NCBI GenBank assembly: GCA_900113385.1
Contig: FOPE01000002.1
Coordinates: 1 to 64,000 of the forward strand
Origin: Lachnospiraceae bacterium C7
Lineage (GTDB): Bacteria > Bacillota > Clostridia > Lachnospirales > Lachnospiraceae
Length of the DNA: 64,000 nt
Direction of reading: 5' to 3'
The notes beneath the pieces were generated by a model that ran no database searches, was not told where the DNA came from, and saw only the letters and a list, made by a program, of their open reading frames with translations. Of the stretch, positions 42,205 to 53,420 are shown piece by piece; the stretch's first letter is position 1; each line of letters starts with the position of its first letter. A program made the position numbers and the translations under genes.

Positions 42205-44823
42205 ATGGATAATCAACAAAATAACTACAACGAATATAACCCAAATGGGTTTAACGACAACAGTGGCGGCAACAACGGGAACCGCAATGGCGGAAATAGA
42301 AATAATAATAAAAAGAATAATCATAATGGCCAAATGGTAATGACTTTTATAATGATAGCTTTAGTGGCCCTTTTTGCTGTTTCATTGTTAAGCAACAGAT
42401 TTACACAAATGAGCTCAAAGGAAACATCATATAATACATTCCTAAGCCATTTAGAAAAAGGAGAGGTTTCAGAAGTAGAAGTAGGAGCTTCAGAAATCGA
42501 CTATAAGTTAACAAAAGACAAAAAGAAAAAATATGACATAACATATTATACAGGTCGTATAACAGATCTTAAGTTAGTAGACAGATTAAAAGATGCAAAA
42601 ACAAAAGATGGAAAAGCTGTTAAATTCTCAGCAACAATTCCAGATAATACATCAACATGGATTGTTAATATTTTAAGTTTCTTAATTCCTATTGCATTAT
42701 TATGGATTTTAATGGCATTCTTAATGCGTCGTATGGAAGGCGGAAGCATGGGCGTTGGAAAGAACAACGCAAAAGTATATGTTGAAAAGAGTACAGGAGT
42801 TACTTTTAGAGATGTAGCAGGACAAGACGAAGCAAAAGAGTCATTACAAGAAGTAGTAGACTTTTTACATAATCCAATGAAGTATAGAGATATTGGTGCA
42901 AAATTGCCAAAAGGTGCCTTACTTGTAGGACCTCCAGGTACAGGTAAAACATTATTAGCCAAAGCTGTAGCTGGTGAGGCAAATGTTCCATTCTTCTCTT
43001 TAGCTGGTTCAGATTTCGTAGAAATGTTCGTAGGTGTAGGTGCTTCTCGAGTAAGAGATTTATTCAAGGAAGCTCAGAAAATGGCACCATGTATCATCTT
43101 TATTGATGAAATTGATGCAATCGGTAAAAGTCGTGACAGCAGATATGGCGGCGGTAATGACGAACGAGAGCAAACACTTAATCAGTTATTAGCTGAGATG
43201 GATGGTTTTGATGCATCAAAAGGAATTTTGATTTTAGCAGCAACAAATAGACCAGAAGTGTTAGACAAAGCCTTACTTCGTCCAGGACGTTTTGATAGAC
43301 GTATTATTGTAGATAAACCAGATCTTAAAGGACGTTTAGAAACATTAAAGGTTCATTCAAAAGATGTACATATGGACGAAACTGTTGATTTAGATGCACT
43401 TGCACTTGCAACAGCAGGATTAGTAGGTTCAGAACTTGCTAACTTAATTAATGAAGCAGCTATTAACGCTGTAAAAAATGGTAGAAACTCAGTAAGTCAA
43501 AGCGATTTATTTGAAGCATTTGAGATAGTAGCTGTAGGTGGTAAAGAGAAAAAAGATAGAGTAATGAGTGATAAAGAACGTCATATTGTTTCATACCATG
43601 AAGTTGGTCATGCACTTGTTACAGCTTTACAAAAGAACTCAGAACCAGTACAAAAGATAACAATTGTGCCTAGAACAATGGGTGCATTAGGATATACATT
43701 ACAGACTCCAGAAGAAGAAAAATACTTACAGACAAAAGATGAATTGTTAGCTAAAATCGTCACATATATGGGTGGACGTGCAGCTGAAATGTTAGTATTT
43801 AATTCAGCAACAAGTGGAGCATCTAATGATATTGAAAATGCATCAAAAATAGCAAGAGCTATGGTTACAATGTATGGTATGTCAGATAAATTTGGAATGA
43901 TGTGCCTAGCAACAGTAGAAAACCAATACTTAGATGGTAAAGCAGGTTTAATCTGTGGTGAAGAAACAGCAAGTGTAGTTGATAAAGAAGTATATAAGAT
44001 GATCAACGACGCTTATACAGAAGCATATAATATGCTAGAAGAAAATAGAGAAATTCTTGATAGAATTTCAGAATATTTATATGAAAAAGAAACAATTACT
44101 GGTAAAGAATTCATGAAGATTTTCAGAGAAATGAAAGGCCTTCCTGAACCAGAAGAAGAGTCAGTAGTTGATAAGCTTCAGTCAGGTAAATCATCTGATG
44201 AAAAGAAAAAAGTAAATATAAGTAAGGATGATGTTCAAAATCCTAATGGAAATATGGGGAACCAACCATATGGTGGCAATGGCATGAATAATCAATCATA
44301 CAATAATCCAAATGGTCAGCCATACAATACCCCAAATGGTCAACCATACAATAACCCAAACGGTCAGCCATATAACAACTTAAATGGTCAGCCATATAAC
44401 AACTTAAATGGTCAGCCATATAATAACGCGCCATACAATAACGGATCATATAACAACACACCATACAACAATGCGCCATACAATAACGGACCATATAACA
44501 ACACACCATACAATAATGGAACATACAATAATGCACCATTTAACCCATATGGTAATAACAACATGGGCAATTATAACAACCCAGCTAATAATGGTAATGT
44601 TGCTAATAATAACGAGGATACATCATATAATAGCGTAAATAACATGAACAACAACATGAATAACAATATAGAAAATAACGCAAATTCTAGTGATAATGAT
44701 TCATATGATGTACCACCAGAATACAGCAATTTATATCCACCATATAAACCAGCTAAAGATAATCAGCAGGATAATGGTCAGGAAAAACAAGAAAACGAAG
44801 ACGATAATAACGAAAATAATTAA
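42205..44823 (+). CDS. ftsH: ATP-dependent zinc metalloprotease FtsH with Asn-rich tail
   Basis: This 872-residue membrane protease has an Asn/Gly-rich N-terminus (about 1-43), two membrane segments around an external region (about 45-65 and 150-175), an AAA+ domain with Walker A GPPGTGKT at 243-250, and the zinc site HEVGH at 465-469. It unfolds and degrades membrane and short-lived proteins. A typical FtsH ends near residue 650; here about 215 extra residues follow, rich in Asn, Pro, Tyr and Gly with NGQPYNN and APYNN repeats. GGAGGA precedes ATG. Confidence 0.96.
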   Translation: MDNQQNNYNEYNPNGFNDNSGGNNGNRNGGNRNNNKKNNHNGQMVMTFIMIALVALFAVSLLSNRFTQMSSKETSYNTFLSHLEKGEVSEVEVGASEIDYKLTKDKKKKYDITYYTGRITDLKLVDRLKDAKTKDGKAVKFSATIPDNTSTWIVNILSFLIPIALLWILMAFLMRRMEGGSMGVGKNNAKVYVEKSTGVTFRDVAGQDEAKESLQEVVDFLHNPMKYRDIGAKLPKGALLVGPPGTGKTLLAKAVAGEANVPFFSLAGSDFVEMFVGVGASRVRDLFKEAQKMAPCIIFIDEIDAIGKSRDSRYGGGNDEREQTLNQLLAEMDGFDASKGILILAATNRPEVLDKALLRPGRFDRRIIVDKPDLKGRLETLKVHSKDVHMDETVDLDALALATAGLVGSELANLINEAAINAVKNGRNSVSQSDLFEAFEIVAVGGKEKKDRVMSDKERHIVSYHEVGHALVTALQKNSEPVQKITIVPRTMGALGYTLQTPEEEKYLQTKDELLAKIVTYMGGRAAEMLVFNSATSGASNDIENASKIARAMVTMYGMSDKFGMMCLATVENQYLDGKAGLICGEETASVVDKEVYKMINDAYTEAYNMLEENREILDRISEYLYEKETITGKEFMKIFREMKGLPEPEEESVVDKLQSGKSSDEKKKVNISKDDVQNPNGNMGNQPYGGNGMNNQSYNNPNGQPYNTPNGQPYNNPNGQPYNNLNGQPYNNLNGQPYNNAPYNNGSYNNTPYNNAPYNNGPYNNTPYNNGTYNNAPFNPYGNNNMGNYNNPANNGNVANNNEDTSYNSVNNMNNNMNNNIENNANSSDNDSYDVPPEYSNLYPPYKPAKDNQQDNGQEKQENEDDNNENN

Positions 44824-44911
44824 CAACTTTTAACTAGGTCGAGGCAAAAGCTTCGGCTTAGTTAATAGCTTTGTAAGAGAATGTACAGTTTTTTTAGAAG
44901 GTAAAAATAAT

Positions 44912-46783
44912 ATGTTCGATATTCAAGAAGAACTTAAAAAACTCCCGGATACACCGGGAGTTTATATTATGCATGATAAAACAGATGCAATAATATACAT
45001 AGGTAAAGCAAAAAGCTTAAGAAAGAGAGTGCGACAGTATTTTCAGCCAAGCCATGACGAAGGCATTAAAAAAAGGCAAATGGTAAAACATATTGCTAGA
45101 TTTGAATATATCATTACAGATTCAGAATTAGAGGCTTTAGTATTAGAGTGCAATTTGATAAAAGAATATACGCCTAAATATAATACAATGCTACGAGATG
45201 ACAAGACATATCCATACATCAAGGTAACAGTAGCAGAACCATTCCCACGAGTTTTATTTTCGAGAAAATTAAAAAAAGATAAGTCAAGATATTTTGGTCC
45301 ATATAGCAGTGCAGGAGCAGTAAAAGACACTATAGATTTAATTAATAAAATATATAAAATCCGCACATGCAATAGAAATTTACCTAGAGATATAGGAAAA
45401 GAAAGACCATGTCTTAATTATCATATTCATCAATGTGATGCACCATGTCAAGGTTATATTTCATCAATGGAATATAGAAAACAGATTGATCAAGTAATCG
45501 AATTTTTAAGTGGTCATTATGAAAAAGTAATAGACATGCTTACTGAAAAGATGCAAAAAGCTTCTGAAGACATGGAATTTGAAAAAGCCATAGAATATCG
45601 TGACCTATTAAGCAGCGTAAAACAAATTGCACAAAAGCAAAAAATCACAAATACAGATGGTGAGGATAAAGATATTATCGCCGCTTCAACTGATGGAGTT
45701 GATGCAGTAGTTCAGGTGTTTTTTATTCGACATGGCAAACTTATTGGACGAGATCATTTCCATGTAAGAGTAGGAACCGATGAAAATAAATCAGATATTT
45801 TATACAATTTTATTAATCAATTTTATTCAGGAACACCTTTTATACCAAGAGAGGTTATGCTTCAAGAAGATATAGAAGATAAAGAGATAATAGAAGAATA
45901 TTTATCCAACAAAAAAGGAAATAAAGTACACATAGTAATTCCGAAAAAAGGAATGAAAGAACGATTAGTAGAATTGGCGTATAAAAATGCACGTTTGATT
46001 TTGACACAAGATAAAGAAAAAATAAAACGTGAAGAAGGCCGAACAATAGGCGCTGTAAAGGAATTAGAAAAGTTAATAGGAATAGAAGGCCTAAATAGAA
46101 TGGAAGCTTACGATATATCAAATATCAGCGGATTCCAGACAGTTGGTTCTATGATAGTCTATGAAAAAGGCAAACCAAAACGAAGTGATTATAGAAAGTT
46201 TAAATTAAAAACCATAACAGGGCCAGATGATTATGCTTCTATGCATGAAGTGTTAACTAGACGTTTTACTCATGGAATGGAAGAGTTAAAACAGATAGAA
46301 AACAATGAGATGGATGCAGAAACAGGAAGTTTTAACAGATTCCCAGATATAATCATGATGGATGGTGGCCGAGGACAAGTTAATATATGCTTGCAAGTGT
46401 TAGATGAACTTAATTTAGATATACCAGTGTGTGGTATGGTAAAAGATGATAACCATAGAACAAGAGGGTTATATTTTAACAATGTTGAAATTCCAATAGA
46501 CACTCATAGTGAAGGATTTAAACTAATAACTAGAATCCAAGATGAAGCCCATAGATTTGCAATAGAATATCACAGAAGTTTAAGGTCAAAAGCGCAAATC
46601 CACTCCATTTTAGATGATATAGAAGGAATAGGACCAACAAGAAGAAAAGCACTTATGAAAAGATATATGTCAATTGACAGAATAAAAGAAGCATCAGTTG
46701 ATGATCTTATGTTGACAGATTCAATGAATTTAAAAAGTGCAACAGCTGTTTACGAATTTTTTCATAATCGAAAACAAAATTGA
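44912..46783 (+). CDS. uvrC: Excinuclease ABC subunit C
   Basis: This 623-residue DNA repair nuclease has an N-terminal GIY-YIG domain ([21 protein letters not shown]), a UVR motif that binds UvrB (about 200-235), a central RNase H-like endonuclease domain ([19 protein letters not shown]) and C-terminal helix-hairpin-helix motifs ([12 protein letters not shown]). It makes both incisions beside damaged bases with UvrA and UvrB. AGAAGGT lies before ATG. The gene follows ftsH by 88 bases. Confidence 0.97.
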   Translation: MFDIQEELKKLPDTPGVYIMHDKTDAIIYIGKAKSLRKRVRQYFQPSHDEGIKKRQMVKHIARFEYIITDSELEALVLECNLIKEYTPKYNTMLRDDKTYPYIKVTVAEPFPRVLFSRKLKKDKSRYFGPYSSAGAVKDTIDLINKIYKIRTCNRNLPRDIGKERPCLNYHIHQCDAPCQGYISSMEYRKQIDQVIEFLSGHYEKVIDMLTEKMQKASEDMEFEKAIEYRDLLSSVKQIAQKQKITNTDGEDKDIIAASTDGVDAVVQVFFIRHGKLIGRDHFHVRVGTDENKSDILYNFINQFYSGTPFIPREVMLQEDIEDKEIIEEYLSNKKGNKVHIVIPKKGMKERLVELAYKNARLILTQDKEKIKREEGRTIGAVKELEKLIGIEGLNRMEAYDISNISGFQTVGSMIVYEKGKPKRSDYRKFKLKTITGPDDYASMHEVLTRRFTHGMEELKQIENNEMDAETGSFNRFPDIIMMDGGRGQVNICLQVLDELNLDIPVCGMVKDDNHRTRGLYFNNVEIPIDTHSEGFKLITRIQDEAHRFAIEYHRSLRSKAQIHSILDDIEGIGPTRRKALMKRYMSIDRIKEASVDDLMLTDSMNLKSATAVYEFFHNRKQN

Positions 46784-46893
46784 ATAACCTAGGCGGCTGT
46801 GTTAAAATAAACCTATAATTATGCTTATTAAAAATGATATGATAATGGATATGTCGTAAAAATGATATGTCATAATAATAAAGGAGGATTCCT

Positions 46894-47841
46894 ATGAGTG
46901 GTATTGGTAAGGTAGAAGGTGTGAGTATTGATAAGATTATCAATCTTTTAGAATTAGATAACTACACACCTGAGATTGACACAAAAGAAAGATTAATTAC
47001 AACAGCAGACGTTAACAGACCAGCATTACAGTTAAGTGGCTATTTAGAGCACTTTGAACAATCAAGAGTTCAGATTATTGGTAATGTTGAGTATGCATTT
47101 ATTCAGCAAATGTCTGATGAAGAAAAGAAAAAAAGATATGGAGAATTTTTAAAATTCGATATTCCATGTGTTATTTTCGCAAGGGATTTACATCCAGATG
47201 AGGTATTTTTAGAGGTTGCTAGGGAAAATCAAGTACCATTATTAGGAGCACATAGTTCAACATCATCATTTATGGCTAGACTTATAAGCACATTAGGTGA
47301 GCAATTAGCACCATGTATTACAATTCATGGTGTATTAGTAGATGTTTACGGTGAAGGACTTCTTATAACAGGAGAGAGTGGAATCGGAAAGAGCGAAGCA
47401 GCCCTTGAACTTATTCGAAGAGGACACCGTCTTGTAACAGATGACGTTGTAGAAATTCGAAGAATTAACGATCACACATTAGTAGGAACATCACCAGATA
47501 TCACTAGATATTTTATTGAATTACGAGGAATTGGTATTATTGATGTAAAAGCATTATACGGTGTAGAATGCGTCAAAGAAAAACAGCAGATTGACTTAGT
47601 TATTAAATTAGAGGATTGGAAAAAAGATGCAGAATATGACAGACTTGGCTTAGAAGAAGAGTATATTGAGTACTTAGATACAAAAGTAGTATGTCATTCA
47701 CTTCCAATTCGACCAGGCCGTAACCTTGCTGTTATTTGTGAAACAGCTGCTGTTAACCATAGACAAAAGAAAATGGGATACAATGCAGCACATGAGTTAT
47801 ACAGAAGAGTACAGGCCAACCTTAACAAAAGGAATTTATAA
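46894..47841 (+). CDS. hprK: HPr kinase/phosphorylase
   Basis: This 315-residue enzyme phosphorylates and dephosphorylates a serine of HPr and so sets carbon catabolite control. It has an N-terminal Mur-ligase-like domain and a C-terminal kinase domain with Walker A GESGIGKS at 160-167, His145 and the HprK signature ELRGIGIIDVKALYG. AAAGGAGG lies 6 bases before ATG. It heads a run of genes including murB, rapZ and whiA. A possible substrate is the HPr homologue at 33364. Confidence 0.97.
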   Translation: MSGIGKVEGVSIDKIINLLELDNYTPEIDTKERLITTADVNRPALQLSGYLEHFEQSRVQIIGNVEYAFIQQMSDEEKKKRYGEFLKFDIPCVIFARDLHPDEVFLEVARENQVPLLGAHSSTSSFMARLISTLGEQLAPCITIHGVLVDVYGEGLLITGESGIGKSEAALELIRRGHRLVTDDVVEIRRINDHTLVGTSPDITRYFIELRGIGIIDVKALYGVECVKEKQQIDLVIKLEDWKKDAEYDRLGLEEEYIEYLDTKVVCHSLPIRPGRNLAVICETAAVNHRQKKMGYNAAHELYRRVQANLNKRNL

Positions 47842-47887
47842 GGCTTGACTATAAATTACTAGTTTAGGATAGATAGGAGATTATAGA

Positions 47888-49291
47888 ATGGAAAAGAAAA
47901 ATGCATGGTTAAAATACACAGACCAGGATTCCAAAAAGAAAGTTTTTGATTTTGCAGAAGAATATAGACAATTCTTAAGTAACTGTAAAACAGAAAGAGA
48001 GTGCGTAATTGAATTTTACGACAGAGCAAAAAAAGCAGGTTACAGAGATTTAGAAGAACTTATTGAATCTAATGCAACATTAAAAGCTGGCGACAAAATC
48101 ATTGCAAACAATATGGGAAAAGAAATAGCAATGTTTATCTTAGGTAAGGAAGATTTAGACAAGGGTATGAACATCCTTGGCGCACATATCGACTCACCTA
48201 GAATGGATTTAAAACAAGTACCACTTTATGAAGATACTGAAATGGCACTTCTTGATACACACTACTATGGTGGAATTAAAAAATATCAATGGGTCACACT
48301 TCCACTAGCACTTCACGGTGTGTTTGCTAAAAAAGATGGTACAGTTGTTAAAGTTAATATTGGTGAAAAACCAGAAGATCCAGTATTTGGTGTAAGTGAT
48401 TTATTAATTCACTTGTCAGCAGATCAGCTTAACAAAAAAGGCTCTACAGTAGTTGAAGGAGAGAATCTTGACGTATTAATTGGAAGCATTCCAAAAGAGA
48501 AAAAAGATGACTCTGACGACAAAATTAAAGATAGAGTTAAAGCAAATATTTTAGATATTTTATCAAAAGAATATGGCGTAGATGAAGATGACTTTTTATC
48601 AGCAGAAATCGAAGTAGTACCAGCTGGAGCAGCTAGAGACTTTGGATTCGATAGAAGTATGATAATGGGTTATGGCCATGACGACAGAGTTTGTGCATAT
48701 CCATCATTTATGGCAATGCTTGAAATGAAAGAGATTCCAGAACGCACAAGCGTATGTCTTTTAGTAGATAAAGAAGAAATCGGTAGCGTAGGCGCATCAG
48801 GAATGACATCACGTTTCTTCGAAAATTCAGTAGCAGAGGTAATGAATCTTACACAGAATTATTCTGAATTATTACTTAGAAGAGCTCTTAGAAACTCTAA
48901 AGTATTATCTTCAGATGTATCTGCAGCATTTGATCCAAATTATCCATCTGTTATGGAAAAGAAAAATTCAGCATATTTCGGAAAAGGACTTGTATTTAAT
49001 AAATACACAGGTTCAAGAGGAAAATCAGGCTCAAACGATGCCAATGCTGAGTACGTTGCTAATTTAAGAGCAATTATGGATAAAAACGAAGTTGCATTCC
49101 AAACAGCAGAATTAGGAAAAGTTGACCAAGGTGGCGGCGGCACAATCGCATACATTTTAGCTAAATATGGCATGAATGTAATTGATAGCGGTGTTGCTGT
49201 ACTTAATATGCATGCACCATGGGAAATCATCAGTAAAGTCGACTTATACGAAGCATTGAGAGGATATGTAGCTTTCTTAAAAGAAGCTTAA
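47888..49291 (+). CDS. M18 family aminopeptidase
   Basis: This 467-residue metallopeptidase has the M18 zinc and catalytic motifs: GAHIDSPRMD, DKEEIGSVGASG and GSNDANAEY. It removes N-terminal residues (often acidic or neutral) from peptides in the cytoplasm. The length is usual for bacterial M18 enzymes. It lies 46 bases after hprK with AGGAG before the ATG, and 45 bases before murB. Confidence 0.92.
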   Translation: MEKKNAWLKYTDQDSKKKVFDFAEEYRQFLSNCKTERECVIEFYDRAKKAGYRDLEELIESNATLKAGDKIIANNMGKEIAMFILGKEDLDKGMNILGAHIDSPRMDLKQVPLYEDTEMALLDTHYYGGIKKYQWVTLPLALHGVFAKKDGTVVKVNIGEKPEDPVFGVSDLLIHLSADQLNKKGSTVVEGENLDVLIGSIPKEKKDDSDDKIKDRVKANILDILSKEYGVDEDDFLSAEIEVVPAGAARDFGFDRSMIMGYGHDDRVCAYPSFMAMLEMKEIPERTSVCLLVDKEEIGSVGASGMTSRFFENSVAEVMNLTQNYSELLLRRALRNSKVLSSDVSAAFDPNYPSVMEKKNSAYFGKGLVFNKYTGSRGKSGSNDANAEYVANLRAIMDKNEVAFQTAELGKVDQGGGGTIAYILAKYGMNVIDSGVAVLNMHAPWEIISKVDLYEALRGYVAFLKEA

Positions 49292-49336
49292 GCATTTGCT
49301 TAGGCAATAGACTTTGTATGATTGAGAGTAACATTT

Positions 49337-50260
49337 ATGAGTAAAGAAATTAACACTAAAGAAATTATTGATAGACTCAATAGTTTTTTAACAGAAGAAC
49401 AAATATTAGTAAATGAACCAATGAGCAAACATACAACATTCAGAATTGGTGGAGATGCAGATATACATGTATCTCCATCAGTTGATGAATTGCCAAAAGT
49501 TGTTTCATTGTGTAATGAACTAAATGTACCATATTATGTTGTGGGCAATGGAAGTAACCTTTTAGTTTCAGATAATGGAGTAAGAGGTGTAGTAATTTCC
49601 ATTCGCAGACCAGCAGAATATATTAAGATTGAAGGCAATACAATTGTAGCTGGAGCAGGTACATCATTAGCAAAAGTATCAAATCAGGCCGCTAAAGAAG
49701 GCTTAGGAGATTTATCTTTTGCAGCAGGTATCCCAGGTACAATCGGTGGAGCCGTAGTTATGAATGCAGGCGCTTACGGTGGAGAAATTAAAGACACTTT
49801 AAAAAGCGTTAAAGTATGCACAAAAGATGGTAATGTATTAGAAATTGAGGCCAAAGATTTAGATTTATCATATAGACATAGTTGTATTCCTGAAAAAGGA
49901 TATATTGTATTAGAGGCAACATTTGAAATGCAGCCAATGGAAGAAGAAGAGTTGAGAGCAAAAATGACAGAATATAGAAATAGTCGTGTAGCAAAACAAC
50001 CACTTAATTTTCCAAGCGCAGGAAGCACTTTTAAAAGACCAAAAGATAATTTTGCAGGTAAATTAATAGAAGATGCAGGACTCAAAGGTTACCAAGTAGG
50101 AGGAGCACAGGTATCAGAAAAACATTGTGGTTTTGTTGTTAATGCTAATGGAGCAACAGCAAAAGATGTTTATACACTTATCCAAGATGTGATAAAAGAT
50201 GTAGAAAACAAATACGATGTAACTTTAGAACCAGAAGTGAAAATGATGGGGGAGTTTTAG
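49337..50260 (+). CDS. murB: UDP-N-acetylenolpyruvoylglucosamine reductase
   Basis: This 307-residue flavoenzyme makes UDP-N-acetylmuramate for peptidoglycan. It has FAD-binding motifs (VVGNGSNLLVSD, GIPGTIGGAVVMNAG) and the catalytic segment FPSAGSTFKRP with the proton-donating Ser, and belongs to the shorter type IIa-like MurB. ATG 49337 is preferred over in-frame TTG 49322, although its ribosome site (GAGAG) is weak. It is followed one base later by rapZ. Confidence 0.95.
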   Translation: MSKEINTKEIIDRLNSFLTEEQILVNEPMSKHTTFRIGGDADIHVSPSVDELPKVVSLCNELNVPYYVVGNGSNLLVSDNGVRGVVISIRRPAEYIKIEGNTIVAGAGTSLAKVSNQAAKEGLGDLSFAAGIPGTIGGAVVMNAGAYGGEIKDTLKSVKVCTKDGNVLEIEAKDLDLSYRHSCIPEKGYIVLEATFEMQPMEEEELRAKMTEYRNSRVAKQPLNFPSAGSTFKRPKDNFAGKLIEDAGLKGYQVGGAQVSEKHCGFVVNANGATAKDVYTLIQDVIKDVENKYDVTLEPEVKMMGEF

Positions 50261-50261
50261 C

Positions 50262-51134
50262 ATGAAGTTTTTGATTGTAACAGGTATGTCAGGTGCAGGT
50301 AAGACAACGGCAATGAAAATGCTAGAAGACATGGGTTATTTTTGTATAGATAACTTACCAATACAATTATTGGATAAAATAGTTGGTCTATCTTCAGAAA
50401 CAACCGAGATGCAAAAAGTTGCTGTTGGAATTGATGCGCGAAATGGAGCAAGTTTATCAGAAATCCCAGATGTTTTTGAGAAATTAGATAAACTAAAAGT
50501 AGAAACAGATGTATTGTTTTTAGATGCAGAAGATGATATTTTAATAAAACGATACAAAGAATCTAGAAGGAATCATCCATTAGCCCCAGGCGAGAGAGTA
50601 GACAAAGGTATCACTCGAGAGAGAGAAGAATTATCTTATTTGAAATCTCATGCAGATTACATAATTGATACCAGCAGACTTTTAACTCGAGAGCTAAAAG
50701 TCGAAATGGAAAATATATTTGTAGAAAATCAAAATTACCAAAACATGTTTGTAACCATTTTATCATTTGGTTTCAAATATGGCATTCCAGCAGATTCAGA
50801 CATGGTAATGGATGTGAGGTTTTTGCCTAATCCATACTATATCGATGAGTTGCGTCCAAAAACAGGTAATGATAAGGAAATCCAAGACTATGTCATGCAA
50901 TTTGAAGAAGCTGGAGTATTCTTAGAAAAACTAGAAGATATGATTGACTTTTTGCTTCCAAAATATAGTAAGGAAGGAAAAAATCAGTTAGTAATATCTA
51001 TTGGATGTACAGGCGGAAAGCATCGTTCTGTTACACTAGCAAATGAACTTTATAAACGTCTTCAAACGAGAACAGATTTCGGAGTGAAGATAGAACACAG
51101 AGACATTGGTAAAGATGTATTAAGGGGCAAGTAA
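50262..51134 (+). CDS. rapZ: RNase adapter/nucleotide-binding protein RapZ (YvcJ)
   Basis: This 290-residue P-loop protein has Walker A GMSGAGKT at 8-15 and the conserved C-terminal segment IGCTGGKHRSV. Family members bind nucleotides and, in enterobacteria, RNA and UDP-GlcNAc pathway signals; in Firmicutes YvcJ affects competence. The classic rapZ-yvcK-whiA order is shortened here: no yvcK lies between rapZ and whiA. GGGGGAG sits at the end of murB, so translation is coupled. Confidence 0.95.
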   Translation: MKFLIVTGMSGAGKTTAMKMLEDMGYFCIDNLPIQLLDKIVGLSSETTEMQKVAVGIDARNGASLSEIPDVFEKLDKLKVETDVLFLDAEDDILIKRYKESRRNHPLAPGERVDKGITREREELSYLKSHADYIIDTSRLLTRELKVEMENIFVENQNYQNMFVTILSFGFKYGIPADSDMVMDVRFLPNPYYIDELRPKTGNDKEIQDYVMQFEEAGVFLEKLEDMIDFLLPKYSKEGKNQLVISIGCTGGKHRSVTLANELYKRLQTRTDFGVKIEHRDIGKDVLRGK

Positions 51135-51138
51135 TATT

Positions 51139-52068
51139 ATGTCGTTTTCGGGCAATGTAAAAGAAGAATTAAGAAACAAGTACCCTAAAAGTCGCCATTG
51201 TATGTTGGCTGAACTTGCGGGAATTGTTTCTACAGAAGGAGTAATACAAGGCGACTTTCACAACCTTGTATTATCTACAGATAACATAATACTTATTGAA
51301 AAATATGCCACTTTAGTAAAAGAAATATTTCATTTTGACATTTCAAAGCCTTTAGGAAAAGGGAATTGTCTTAAAATCCTAGAGGCTTTAAAATTTGATT
51401 TAGATGAGATAAAAAAAATAGTAGAATCTAGTAATAATGCAGCCTGCGAAATAAAAGGCTGCATTGTTAATGGAATGCTAATTCAACAGGATTGTTGCAA
51501 GAGAGCCTTTTTAAGAGGAACATTTCTAGCGGTGGGAACAGTATCAGATCCTAACAAGTCGTATCATTTAGAATTGGTATGTCTTAATGAAAGGCAAGCA
51601 AAACAAGTTCAAAAGACTATAGATTTTTTCAAATTAGATGCAAAAATTGTACAAAGAAAAAATCATCATGTAGTATACTTAAAGGAAGGCTCACAAGTTA
51701 GTGATTTTTTAAATATAGTAGAGGCATATAATTCGCTTTTAGCTTTAGAAAATGTGCGAATTCTAAAGGATATGCGAAACAGTGTGAATAGAAAAGTTAA
51801 TTGTGAAACCGCTAATATAAGCAAAACTGTAAATGCGGCGGTTAGACAGATAGAAGATATTGAGTTTATAATAGATACAATAGGTTTAGATAAAATTCCA
51901 AAACAACTTAAAGATATTGCAGTTGTTAGAATGGATAATCCAGATATGTCATTGAAAGGATTAGGAGACTTACTCGATCCACCGGTGGGGAAATCTGGAG
52001 TAAATCATAGACTTAGGAAAATATCAGTAATAGCAGATGACTTACGAGCAAAACAATGCGACATTTAA
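51139..52068 (+). CDS. whiA: DNA-binding protein WhiA
   Basis: This 309-residue protein has an N-terminal LAGLIDADG-homing-endonuclease-like fold (ELAGIVSTEGVI) without nuclease function and a C-terminal helix-turn-helix domain (MSLKGLGDLLDPPVGKSGVNHRLRK, given in part) that binds DNA. It influences cell division and chromosome segregation in Gram-positive bacteria. It starts 4 bases after rapZ. The length is standard. Confidence 0.95.
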   Translation: MSFSGNVKEELRNKYPKSRHCMLAELAGIVSTEGVIQGDFHNLVLSTDNIILIEKYATLVKEIFHFDISKPLGKGNCLKILEALKFDLDEIKKIVESSNNAACEIKGCIVNGMLIQQDCCKRAFLRGTFLAVGTVSDPNKSYHLELVCLNERQAKQVQKTIDFFKLDAKIVQRKNHHVVYLKEGSQVSDFLNIVEAYNSLLALENVRILKDMRNSVNRKVNCETANISKTVNAAVRQIEDIEFIIDTIGLDKIPKQLKDIAVVRMDNPDMSLKGLGDLLDPPVGKSGVNHRLRKISVIADDLRAKQCDI

Positions 52069-52094
52069 AATAAGACTCAAAGAAGAGGTAAAAT

Positions 52095-53075
52095 ATGAAT
52101 AGAAAAAAGATATTATTTGTGTTTAATCCATTTTCCGGTAAAGGATTAATAAAAAATTATTTAGTAGATATTGTAGATATTATGGTAAAAGCAGGATATG
52201 AAGTTACAATATATCCAACTCAAAGCAGTGGAGATGCTACTGATAAAATTATTAAAGATGCAAAAGGATATGATAGAATTATATGCAGTGGTGGAGATGG
52301 AACTCTAGATGAAGTTATAACAGGACTACTAAAATCAAAACTAGACATTCCAGTAGGTTATATTCCAGCAGGAAGTACTAATGATTTTGCTAATTCTCTT
52401 GGCATTCCAAAAGTTATGACACAGGCAGCAAAAACTGCAGTAACAGGTGCAGAATTCCCATGTGATATGGGTGATTTTAATGGTGACACATTTGTATACG
52501 TAGCCGCATTTGGCATTTTTACAGAGGTATCATATCAAACACCACAGCAGTTGAAAAATATCTTAGGACATTTAGCGTATATCCTTGAGGGAGCAAAACA
52601 CTTAAGCGATATAAAATCATATAATATGCAGATAGAATATGATGATCACGTTATTCAAGATAAATTTATCTATGGAATGGTTACAAACTCAGTATCAGTA
52701 GGTGGTTTTAAAGGAATGACAGGAGATGATGTTAAGTTAGATGATGGAGTATTTGAGGTGACACTTATTAAAACACCAAAAAATCCAGTAGAGCTTAGCG
52801 AAATCCTTACTTGCTTAACAAACCTAAGAGATGATTCTGATTTAATTTATTCATTTAAAGCCAAGAAACTTCATATTATAACAAAAGAAAAAGTTGCTTG
52901 GACTTTAGATGGAGAGTATGGTGGAGAGCATGACGATCTTACAATCAACAATCTTAACAGAGCAGTGCCTTTAATTGTAGATGCAGCAGAGATTGTTGGA
53001 ATTACAGCTCATCCAACAGAAGTTTTTGAAGATCCATATGAAAATCTTTCATTGGAAGAAATTGAAAAATTATAG
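52095..53075 (+). CDS. Diacylglycerol/lipid kinase family protein
   Basis: This 326-residue kinase has the DAGK catalytic motifs NPFSGKG near the N-terminus and SGGDGTLDEVITGL around residue 60. It phosphorylates diacylglycerol or a related lipid (DgkB/YegS family) on the inner membrane face to recycle lipids. It follows whiA by 26 bases with AGAGGT before ATG, and ends the gene run that began with hprK. A terminator lies at 53189. Confidence 0.92.
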   Translation: MNRKKILFVFNPFSGKGLIKNYLVDIVDIMVKAGYEVTIYPTQSSGDATDKIIKDAKGYDRIICSGGDGTLDEVITGLLKSKLDIPVGYIPAGSTNDFANSLGIPKVMTQAAKTAVTGAEFPCDMGDFNGDTFVYVAAFGIFTEVSYQTPQQLKNILGHLAYILEGAKHLSDIKSYNMQIEYDDHVIQDKFIYGMVTNSVSVGGFKGMTGDDVKLDDGVFEVTLIKTPKNPVELSEILTCLTNLRDDSDLIYSFKAKKLHIITKEKVAWTLDGEYGGEHDDLTINNLNRAVPLIVDAAEIVGITAHPTEVFEDPYENLSLEEIEKL

Positions 53076-53188
53076 AAATTAATAGATAGTGTTTGAAAAA
53101 TAAAATATAGAATTTTTTGAAAAGAATGTATTTTCAGAAAATGATAAACTGAGAAAATATTTTCAGAAAATAACATATTAACTATACT

Positions 53189-53228
53189 TATAAGCAGTGC
53201 ACATTTGAGTGTAACTGCTTATATTTTT
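53189..53228 (+). terminator. Terminator after the lipid kinase gene
   Basis: A 10-bp stem (53189-53198 with 53214-53223) is followed by five T residues. Confidence 0.85.
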
Positions 53229-53363
53229 ATGATTATGCAAAGAAAATCTTAAAATAAGCAAAGATTGTCAATTAATTAACTTTATTTTTTCGCCGAAATA
53301 TACTATAATAAAAACTGTTAGTAGAAACTTTTAAAGCAGTTTTTAAAATAACACTGTTAAGAG

Positions 53364-53384
53364 ATGTTTGCGCGAACATTTTTT
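53364..53384 (+). other. Short T-tailed hairpin in the fba leader
   Basis: Stem 53364-53369 with 53374-53379, loop GCGC, then six T residues. It lies downstream of the likely promoter and could act as a weak attenuator. Confidence 0.4.
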
Positions 53385-53420
53385 AGCAAATAGTATTTTT
53401 TATTCATAGGAGGAAAAAAA

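Larger units (their letters stand above)
53076..53420. other. Intergenic region before fba
   Basis: These 345 bases hold the dgk terminator (53189-53228), a TATAAT at 53304-53309 with a poor -35, and a short hairpin followed by six T residues at 53364-53384 just upstream of fba. No gene was seen. Confidence 0.6.

Noticed and set aside
44243-44638. Open frames on both strands rich in Tyr/Cys/Met and His/Thr
   Set aside because: They are frame shadows of the Asn/Pro/Tyr repeat tail of FtsH.
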